Made by a program: the position numbers and the translations under genes. Below are positions 56,223-64,000 of a stretch of 64,000 nt of DNA, piece after piece. The stretch spans positions 7,626,001 through 7,690,000 of the forward strand of contig JAKSXM010000272.1 in NCBI GenBank assembly GCA_022575985.1, written 5' to 3'. Source of the DNA: Anagrus nilaparvatae. Taxonomy: Eukaryota; Arthropoda; Insecta; Hymenoptera; Mymaridae. The notes beneath the pieces were generated by a model, which was not told the origin of the DNA, did no database searches, and saw only the letters and a program-made list of their open reading frames with translations. The stretch's first letter is position 1. Each line of letters opens with the position of its first letter.

Positions 56223-59200
56223 TCAGAATTTTTTTTTTTGTTTATAACCAAAGGGTTCACTCTTACATTGACTTATAAATCTACGCTTCGTAAATACAGG
56301 TTTACAAATTTTAGTTTCTTCAATGCTGACAACATCGTGAAATTGTGTTCGTCTAATTGCAAAACTGTTATGTATTTGTATACTTTTATAATTTACACCG
56401 TCGTCACCTTCGTCGCATACCATGGTTTTTATCGTATTGAGATTAATTTTTTGACTATTTTGATAATTTAACCTTATACCTTTGACTTTACATATCTGTG
56501 TAAATAAACCATCATCTTTTTTCACCTCAAATGCGTAAAATTTGGGAGCCGCGCAGACAAACGACGTTATATACGCGTTTGAACCGAAAACGGCTAATTC
56601 GTTAGTCAAATCACCGAGCAACGGTCCTGTAGGTAAATCCGGAAGCTTGCTGTCGGTAATATAGATCGCGCTATCGGTATCACAATAAATCGTAGATTCA
56701 CCTAATTTTTCGAGGTAACTGTACAACTTTAGTCTAGCCTGGGCTGTTACAAAAGCCGCGATAACGACGTTAGCTGTATTTAAAGGTATGTAGTTATCTT
56801 CTTTAAAACGTGTGCTAACGTACAGGATGTCATCATTTACCGGGACTATACCAGAGACTTCAGTCATCGGACTGGTCAAAAGTGCATGAAGATCGGCGGC
56901 GCTATTAACAATACATGTCTGATTTTTGTTTTCTTGCTGACCAAAAAAACCCCATAAAGAGTTTAAACATGTTTTCGCTACGACTCTGAAAGATGGATTT
57001 TTTTCGATTCTTGACCCATCTAATTCAATACCTTCCTGTTCTTTTATAAATTCAACGTATTCATCTATGCTTGCAAATTCTTCTGGCAAACCGCTAGCCT
57101 CTGTCTTCAGTTTGTAAAACGTATCTATATATTCTGCGAATAAGCCACCATTTTTGGATACAGGATCGTATTGGGTCATTTCATACTGCCATATTTCATA
57201 AATAGTTTTGATCACGTAACCCATTTCAAGTGCCTTTTTCAATTCCAGAGATACTTAGGTGCCTTTGAAACATCGCAAATCCTCATTTTCGTGAATACAG
57301 TCAATTTTGGACATCTCTTCACAGCAAGTTCTACACAAACCAAACAAAAGTTTACCGTGCATTTTTATAGGTAAAACCGGGTGAAATAAATTTCTAGGCG
57401 GTAATATTTTGCAATAAACAATACCCTCGACTTTGGCTACAAAATTTTCATAATTCTGACTGATGAAATCGCGGCATTCGCTCTCACCGACATACAAAAC
57501 CGGATGACGGAGTGGGAATTTACCTGTTTTACATATGTAGGGATACAAAGATGTCACGTCAACGTATTTTATTTTTTCATCGTTTTTAATTTCATAAAAT
57601 TTGACATAGTTTTCCGTTCTCCCACCGTAAAAAGCATCTCTCGGATTTAATGGCGGTTCTCTTGTAAGGCTATGATTGTCGATATAATCTCTCATCATGA
57701 CATCTCTCTTTAATTCGGTCCTAAATGCACATTCCCACTTCACGATGAGTCTGTAATTGTTGGCTAGAATTCGATTACAGATTGCCATGGTTCTACTAAA
57801 ACGATTCTCCATGGTATCGCTACTCTTCTCAGACAAAGGTTGATCTCTATTTCTTTGATAGCAAAGAATGCAACCATGCCAATAGCATCCCATCATTTGT
57901 AAACATATACCGTTATGTGTTTCATCCGATTTTGGTGTGCAGAAACCATCTACCTTTACATTAATCGGTAATCTAATTTCTCTGCATCTACCTGCATGTA
58001 AAATTTGACGTCCCAATTCTCTCTCCATCCAGACAAACCACTGGAGAGCAACAAAAGACTGATTATCGCTAAAGCGATACCCCCTAGGTGGTAAAATTGC
58101 TATGGTATCTGATTTGAGAAAATTTTTTCTATACACTTTCATACAAGTGCTAGCAATTGTAGTGGCTTCAAGGAATGGGCATACTCCACCAATTTCTAAA
58201 AAAGATTTTCTAAATTTCAAACACGAATTTTTTAATATATTTACATCGTTTTCGCAATACATTTCGATATCATTTTGAAAGTTAAAAACATAACCTGAAT
58301 TTTTTAATTCTTCGTACCAAACTAAAAATTTTGCTCGTTTTTCGCACGACATTCTGTCAACGGAATAAAAGCTAATATCAGGTAAAGGTCCTGTGTAATT
58401 TTGATTTTCTGGGGTATTAAATAAGTGAGGAAAATCACCTTTTATCAGATCAGGTAAACCGAATGCCTTGGGTAATGCACTAAGAGGCATATGAAAATAA
58501 TTTAGGCTGTCGATAAATTTGGTTTTTTCTACAGTCATCAATACAATTTTCGTACCATTAAGAATTAATCTGGGTTTCAAATACATTTTTTCAACCAAGT
58601 ACTTTAGTACAAACTGACAATCAAATCCCTGGCTGTTGTGAGCTAAACATATTGTTTTAACAAATTTTTTTCTAGGCAACAGGGCCAACTCCACGAATCT
58701 TTCAACGGGTTCATTTCGGAATATGTGACGTCGGATGCCACATGCAGGACAGGAAACTAAATTAATGTCATATTCCAAACATAAAGTACATACTTGGTGA
58801 ACGATACATAAGTTTGGTTCGTGTATTTTAACTAAAACATCTCCTTCCAAAGTTTGCGATTGCATCGTTTCAAAATCGTAAAATAAAAAAACTACTTTGG
58901 GTTCATTCTCCACTTCTTTTTTTGCCAAACGTTGCATAAAACATGAATGGTTAATTTCTACTCGTTTCATACAGGTGTTACAAAAAATTTTGTTACAATT
59001 GTGTTTCAAAGTATCGTCTGATTTGATCAATTTCAGACAACTAGGGCAATGTCTCACGCTTTCGCAAACGCTGCCGACATTCTTATACGAACCTGGTGTT
59101 TTGTGATTTTCAAAACATTTTTCACTTACAAATTGCCTGCTGCATTGCGAACAATTTATAAGTTTTTGAAACCTAATCGGAACACAGGGAGGAGTCTGAA

Positions 59201-61739
59201 AACATTTGTAACATCTGTTTGAACACCTGTGGAATCTATCCTCTGAATATTTTTTATTACAAGGTATGCAATATAATCTTGAACCCGCAGCAGCCTTAAG
59301 ATTTAAAATTGGTCTATAATGATTCGAACGTACAAAGTACATAATTCTCAGTGTATACATAATTTCAGAACCACAATCCAAAAGGTATCTCGTACCATCA
59401 TATATTGGACACTCGCCCTTACCGAAATTCACATCGTCATAGACCACGACGCATACGCCCTGGTTAGCTAAATGAATTTGAAATTGATGGATCTCATTTA
59501 ATCCGCAACCGGCATCAGGTATATTCACGACAGCATCGCGCTCTAATTGTTTGGCAGCAAGATTCTGACAATTACCTGCTTTTCTTATTTTTCCCCAATT
59601 TTCATGTAAAACGCCGCTTCTCAATTGACCTCTCTTTGCATGTACTAAAGCAGTACAAAGAGATCTCGAAAAACACGATTTATCGTCTTTTATTCGTAAA
59701 ATTGATATTTTGTTCACATCGAACAAGCTGAGTGAGGACAATGGAACCCTACCCTTACCAGAAGGTACACGAACTATAGCGGCTAAAATATTCATACCCC
59801 CGTCATTAATGTCAAAACTTGTTGAGCTCTGAGCCACGCTTTCAATCAAATTTACTACATCGTTAAGATTAAATCTAGTCACAGGTCGAAAAGATAACCA
59901 AAGAGGTTTATTTAATTTTTCCGAACGTATTTCAAAACCAATAAAGTCATTTGGTAATGAGTCTTTCAACACCAAGTCGTACAACTCTTTCATACAATTT
60001 TCAAACCATATCTCAATATCGTTCTCTTCTAACGACGGTTTTTTGAATTTAACACAAATTTCACGACCTGTCAGGTTGAAACGTTTATAACTGCGTTTAA
60101 TTTCACGTATTATAGTTAATCGACTATTATTTTCAGCACCACTTGAATCAAGATTTCCAGAGCCACGACCATGCTGTACTAAAAAAAAGATACATAATTT
60201 TTTAGAATAAAAAAAGAAAAAAACTTATTAAAAATTTATTACCTGATAAGCTCATATCCGTCGGATCAAAAGCGTTATTTTCATCGTCAGATAATGGTAA
60301 ATCGAGTAAAAATGGATAATCTTCAAAAACCCGAGCAGGAATAAGGTTCACGACATCATGAGCTTCGTCGTAGTCAGGTTCGATTTCTTGATTACCAATG
60401 TATTTACTACAACCTGCTTCTGGATTTTCATAAACCGTGCCGACGTAACTTAATTTGAGTAGTTCTAGATTTTTATGAAATTAAATTTTCAATACTATTC
60501 GTCAAAAAGTAAAAATACTCATAAAAATAAATGTACCAGTTTTACTTAATGCCTTTTCTTGTGGGCCACTGTTTCCTACATTCCTGTCACTTATTACCTC
60601 CGCAGTATCAACACCAACTACATTAGCTTCGGTTATATTTTCATAATTATCACAGTCATTGTTACGAGATGTAGCTCCTGGTTCACCAAAATTACAACCA
60701 ACGGGATCTAGAATTAGTTTTTTAATTAAATTTTTTCAAATATCAACATAAAGTAATTGATTAAACATTTTAAATCAGATCGAATCAGGCGTTTGAAAAA
60801 CGGAAAAAAAAAGACACCATTTTTTACACTCTATATTCGACAATATTAGGTAATCGTGCCTAAAATATGTTCTTTTGTAATATAACTTCGTCAGGAAAGA
60901 ATAATTTAAATAAGACACAATTTTACCTTAATATTTGAAAATATAGGGTGATCGTGCCTAAAAAAGTTCTTTTATAATATAGCTTTGCAATGTAAAAATA
61001 AAACACTATTTTTAATAGTAGTCTGATAAACATTAACGGTTTGGCGGACATTACCTGATTGATTAACGTTAACGGCTTGGTTGACATTAGCTGCTCGGTG
61101 AATATCTGTTGTTAAAAAATGAACATGAGAAAAAATCTGGTTAATATTAACGGGCTGGTGGTCATTACCTGATTGATTAACATTAGCGGACTGGTTGAGA
61201 TTAACTGATCGTCGAATATCTGTTATTAAAAAATATACATGGGAAAAAATTATAATTTCGTACAAAATAGTAATAATCAAACTTTACCAAATGAATCTCC
61301 TGCATCCGGTGTCTCGATTTCCATGAATGCATCATTGAAATCATCCGCAAAATCTAAAATTAATTTAAAAAAATTATCAAAAAATAACACTGGATAAAAT
61401 TTTTTAAGACTTACGCATTCTTGACGCGTATTTTCTCATATAAGATTCAAAACACTGAAGATTATTTTGTCCTCTTATTTTCAAAATATCGCCAACAAGT
61501 ATAATTACTTCATCACTAAAAAATTCACTCAAAAGAACCCTCTTACAGATTACACGGAGGGTAGGGTAGGTACAATGACTCAAAATTAATTTCATTTTTC
61601 TTAAAATAAATTCAGATGTTTTATGAATTATTTTACCGCGCCACTCAGAGTTGCAAAATTTGCGCACACTAGCCTCCCTGCTATAAGCAATTTTTAATAA
61701 AATTTTAAACATTTTCAATAACATATTTGTAGATGACAT
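56223..61739 (-). CDS. polB: Protein-primed family B DNA polymerase (PolB), seven exons, one in-frame stop
   Basis: Main exon 60178-56223. The 3-5 exonuclease motifs are FYDFETM, AHNSQGFDCQF and YCENDVNIL. A Cys-rich zinc-like region (CIPCNKKYSED...CYKCF...CSQC) precedes them. Next come GCYWHGCILC, the YGG motif in AFYGGRTE, motif A DVTSLYP, motif B NSLWG and motif C YCDTDS. All catalytic acids are present. The enzyme replicates the element by protein priming. Reading upstream, exons 60243-60464, 60537-60707, 61055-61105, 61169-61219, 61288-61353 and 61415-61739 join with all introns in phase 1. They add 357 residues before the first Met of the main block (59993) and start at the ATG at 61739. 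A single in-frame TAA at 57255-57257, between motifs A and B, cuts the frame; beyond it the same frame stays open for 343 codons. So it is a nearly intact pseudogene unless the stop is bypassed. Confidence 0.93.
57255..57257 (-). other. In-frame stop codon in PolB
   Basis: TAA in the PolB frame, separating motif A from motifs B and C. Downstream codons remain in frame with no indel. Confidence 0.95.
60812..60959. repeat. Two tandem hairpin-repeat units inside a PolB intron (copies D and E)
   Basis: Units start at 60812 and 60913 (101-bp period). Each contains AGACAC...TTTTACC facing GGTAATCGTGCCT or GGTGATCGTGCCT. Sequence between units (AAAATATGTTC, TAATATA) also recurs in the right terminal repeat near 63930. 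They lie between the exons at 61055 and 60707. Confidence 0.75.
61055..61219 (-). repeat. Tandemly duplicated 51-bp exons of PolB
   Basis: Exons 61169-61219 and 61055-61105 are each 51 bp, 114 bp apart, with matching acceptors (TTTTTTAAYAACAG) and donors (CAATCAG/GTAATG). They encode DIRRSVNLNQSANVNQS and DIHRAANVNQAVNVNQS. Both are phase 1-1, so either could be skipped without changing frame. Confidence 0.8.
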
Positions 61740-62723
61740 TTTTTCAAAAAAAAAAAAAAAAAAATAATAATAATAATAATAATAATAAAAATATCAATCA
61801 GTTATGAATATTTAACGACAACTAACTAAAATTTTTAAAACTGTACAATTTATAACACACTGCATTTTTTTTGTGTTATTGATTAACTATAAACATAGCA
61901 GAATTCAAGGAATGTTTTTCAATAACTAAAAAATATATTTATAAAAAACATTGACCGGATTTTTTTTAAACCAAAACAATAAAAAATTAGCTTTCTTCAT
62001 AATTACGAGCTTACAACGAATATCATCTAAATATCCAATTACAACATGTATACATAGTATATTAACAAGATAAGTTTATAAATATGAATAAAAAACATAG
62101 CTAGCAAATTTTTGAAAATAATTTTATATTATTTAATAATTCAATAATTAATTTCATAATACCATAAATTCATTTTTCCTCAAAATAAATCCGCTTGACT
62201 GATTCACTTGTTACGATCTCAACTTTGAATCGTAAATTCACGAACATTTGACTGGTTACTATACTGAATCCAAAAAAACAGGAATCCTGGATAAATAATA
62301 TCGATAGACTGAAGATATTTCAAATTACGTTTCACGAAAAAAACACTGATCAATAAGACAAGTTTTATACAAAGTATTCGTAAAAAAACACTGTCAGGTA
62401 TGAACCAAGGTATAAAAATTACCTCAAAACGAAAATGATAGTCAAAATTAGATTATTATTAAAAAAAGATAAATTTTTCTGGAATAAATTATTAATATGC
62501 AAAATTTCCAAGGCAGTTTTTATCATCAGAATAAATAAAAAACAAATTCAGCAAATTCTCCTGACATGAACCATGAACTAAATATTTTCTTCGGTATAAA
62601 CAATGTTGCTTACTAACAAGCTTACAACAGCATTTTAGACATTTAATATCATAAATAGATGCATAATTAAATCTAGCTACTTCAGTTACGATTTAGTTTC
62701 ACATAAGTGAAGATTCATAAAAA
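61740..62723. promoter_or_regulatory. Divergent promoter region between PolB and the accessory gene pair
   Basis: About 980 bp separate the PolB ATG (minus) from the helical-protein ATG (plus). No defined promoter element could be picked out of the AT-rich sequence. An (AAT)n tract lies at 61765-61790. That this spacer is kept with both genes in the copies at 26.1-27.2 and 39.1-39.6 kb suggests the cassette moved as one block. Confidence 0.5.
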
Positions 62724-63089
62724 ATGTCTATAGTGGACTCCGAAACCAAAAAATTCGCAGAGTCTGAATTATTTGAACTTGCGGAAACCGGTAGTGTGAA
62801 GTGTAAAATCGATTCACTAAATATACAAGCAATCGCGACAGATTTACAAAAATCAACAACTGAAATTGAAAAAAATAAAATCAAATTGGCAAGAAAATTA
62901 TTCAGCAAAAAACCAGTAGAAAATAGACTGAGAGTATCGTACGGGCTTAAGGAGTCGTTTACAAAAGAAAAAGCAAAAGGTAGTTACAATAAAAAAAAAG
63001 TCAAAGAATTTTTAAAATATATACCGAAAGTGTTAGCTGTAACTACATACTTTGAGGAAATCGTGGAATTTAAAAAACAGGGTGTGTAA
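62724..63089 (+). CDS. Small helical protein, first gene of the accessory pair
   Basis: 121 residues from the ATG at 62724: MSIVDSETKKFAESELFELA, then ETGSVKCKIDSLNIQAIATD. A Lys/Glu-rich helical middle (TTEIEKNKIKLARKLFSKKP) leads to a short conserved C-terminal block, VKEFLKYIPKVLAVTTYFEE. That last block is the best kept part in three decayed copies (29.1, 40.3 and 43.7 kb). No membrane segment, signal peptide or known motif. It ends 14 nt before the TFIIS-N gene, and similar gaps (17 and 23 nt) occur in the copies. Function unknown. Close pairing suggests it works with, or is translated along with, the LW-domain protein. Confidence 0.8.
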   Translation: MSIVDSETKKFAESELFELAETGSVKCKIDSLNIQAIATDLQKSTTEIEKNKIKLARKLFSKKPVENRLRVSYGLKESFTKEKAKGSYNKKKVKEFLKYIPKVLAVTTYFEEIVEFKKQGV

Positions 63090-63103
63090 AAAATTTTCAA
63101 ATC

Positions 63104-63484
63104 ATGGAAGAAACGAGGCGTCTTAAACGAATCCTCGAGCAAAATACGGACAACGATTCCGAAGTCTACGAGGTCGCATTAAGACGTTTAAGAATGATTG
63201 AAATGACCCCGGAAATCTTAGTTGCCACAGGGATTTCCAGAGTAATCGCGAGCATCAGAAGGAATACTGGTGATTTAGAAATCGAGTATTTGACTACAAA
63301 ATTATACAGGAATTGGAGGCGAATATTCAGGGGTGATCAACGAAGATCCGAGGTAGTATCATCGAGTAACTTACCTTTCAACCCCGAGTCATTTATAGAC
63401 GAATCGAGTACAAAAGAAATCCGACTGACAAATATATCACTACCAGAAGTTGACTCTGATTCTGACACAATCATCGTGGACTAA
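63104..63484 (+). CDS. TFIIS-N (LW-domain) accessory protein
   Basis: 126 residues from the ATG at 63104. Residues ~20-85 fit the TFIIS N-terminal/LW four-helix bundle: VYEVALRRLRMIEMTPEILV, ATGISRVIASIRRNTGDLEI, TKLYRNWRRIFRGDQRR. In cellular proteins (TFIIS, Elongin A, MED26, IWS1, LEDGF) this bundle docks on short partner motifs and links to RNA polymerase II elongation. The tail is Ser/Asp-rich, ending VDSDSDTIIVD, an acidic-hydrophobic end like a SUMO-interacting motif. No TFIIS polymerase-binding or zinc domain is present, so it could act as a decoy or adaptor. It lies 53 bp inside the right terminal repeat. This is inference from motif, not homology search. Confidence 0.75.
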   Translation: MEETRRLKRILEQNTDNDSEVYEVALRRLRMIEMTPEILVATGISRVIASIRRNTGDLEIEYLTTKLYRNWRRIFRGDQRRSEVVSSSNLPFNPESFIDESSTKEIRLTNISLPEVDSDSDTIIVD

Positions 63485-63536
63485 GATGAAAAAAGTATGT
63501 ATAAAAAATACGAAAAAATTAAAAAAATAGATCAAG

Positions 63537-64000
63537 CGCTTTTTTTTTTGTTGCAAATAATAAGTTCAAGTTAAAAAAAAAATCATGTCTCAAATACTTA
63601 AATAATATTTAATAAACATATACATAATTTAAAAAATAAAAAATATGTGTTTTTTTCTTTTAACAAATAAAAAATTACCTCCAACAAGCCCAATTCAAAC
63701 TTATATATAATTCTAATTTAAATGTGTCAGATGATCAAAAACTATTCAAAAATTTCAATAAAAAAAATCTCATGATTTCGTAAAGTCAACAATTTTGCGC
63801 GACAAAATATAAATGAAACATAACGAAACTAGGGAAGAAATTCATTACTGCTATGCCCGTAATATAAAAAATAATTTAAATGGACCACCAATTCATTTCA
63901 ACATATAACTATTCATTGTGACCGTGTCTAAAATATGTTCCTAATATAGCTAACAATGTAGCAAAAATAAATCAAAAAAGACACATTTTCGCCTGAATAC
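63537..64000. repeat. Right terminal inverted repeat (truncated by the window)
   Basis: Complement of the left repeat, from AGCGCTTTTTTTTTTG inward to the window edge. It contains about 140 bp (about 63785-63945) with no counterpart in the left copy, including CATTGTGACCGTGTCT, half of another hairpin unit. The outer end and target duplication are not visible. Confidence 0.9.

Larger units (their letters stand above)
46001..64000 (-). mobile_element. Polinton/Maverick element, right end truncated by the window
   Basis: Over 18 kb bounded by terminal inverted repeats and carrying the full Polinton hallmark set: protein-primed family B DNA polymerase, retroviral-type integrase, adenain-like protease, FtsK/HerA-type packaging ATPase, double-jelly-roll major capsid and single-jelly-roll penton proteins. 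Nearly all genes lie head to tail on the minus strand with overlaps or gaps of a few bases; two accessory genes at the right end are on plus. All morphogenesis frames are open. The only clear lesion is one stop in PolB, so the insertion is young. Polintons are known to integrate as DNA and are thought able to form virions. The target duplication cannot be checked. Confidence 0.96.

Noticed and set aside
60281..60300. CTGACGATGAAAA on the minus strand as a second hammerhead
   Set aside because: There is no stem II between the core parts and the site lies in a PolB exon.

Overview
The window is a very AT-rich piece of an insect nuclear genome. It has introns with ordinary GT..AG ends, a conserved insect CLIC-family gene, several families of short TA- or TTAA-inserted DNA transposons, and a large Polinton/Maverick element. 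The extreme AT content and the load of Polinton and errantivirus-like debris would suit a parasitoid wasp, but that taxonomic guess is inference only.

Layout. 1-25 kb is mostly empty AT-rich DNA. It holds one host gene (the last three exons of a chloride intracellular channel/GST-fold protein, 14862-17522), three non-autonomous DNA transposons (1028-1382, 7711-8647, 23047-23371) and a dead LINE fragment (about 10.37-11.06 kb). 25-45.7 kb is a repeat-rich junkyard. It contains two decayed errantivirus-type env copies (27.28-28.86 and 35.37-37.13 kb), one full LTR with its polypurine tract (37656-38459), a matching LTR fragment (25277-25748), a gag-like fragment, a degenerate F-box/LRR gene, a 114-bp tandem array, a GC-rich mariner-type MITE, and three decayed copies of a gene cassette whose best copy lies in the Polinton. 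Two candidate structured RNAs sit here: a type III hammerhead ribozyme with every core nucleotide present (39981-40052), and a run of four hairpins with the same 10-nt loop on compensating stems (41807-42265). A JmjC-half/C2H2 zinc-finger reading frame (44.3-45.7 kb) lies directly left of the Polinton.

About 46.0 kb to the right edge is a Polinton/Maverick. Its terminal inverted repeats are visible at 46107-46444 and 63537-64000, and the outer right end lies outside the window. On the minus strand, tightly packed and often overlapping, run: PolB (61739-56223, seven exons, one in-frame stop), packaging ATPase (two exons, intron inside the Walker A motif), two conserved small proteins, a PLA2-domain protein, an integrase with chromodomain, the penton-like minor capsid protein, a basic core-like protein, the double-jelly-roll major capsid protein, a possible nuclease-fold protein, the adenain-like maturation protease, an unknown 244-residue protein and small terminal ORFs. 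Together these supply protein-primed replication, integration, capsid assembly, maturation and genome packaging. At the right end a divergent pair of plus-strand genes (62724-63484) encodes a small helical protein and a TFIIS-N/LW-domain protein with an acidic, SUMO-interacting-motif-like tail. This pair, with the divergent PolB 5-prime exons, is the cassette found decayed elsewhere.

The most novel items are the hammerhead ribozyme with a 10-bp loop-loop complementarity, the covarying hairpin series, the long phase-1 exon chain feeding PolB, and the repeated two-gene TFIIS-N cassette. All statements come from reading the sequence without database searches.
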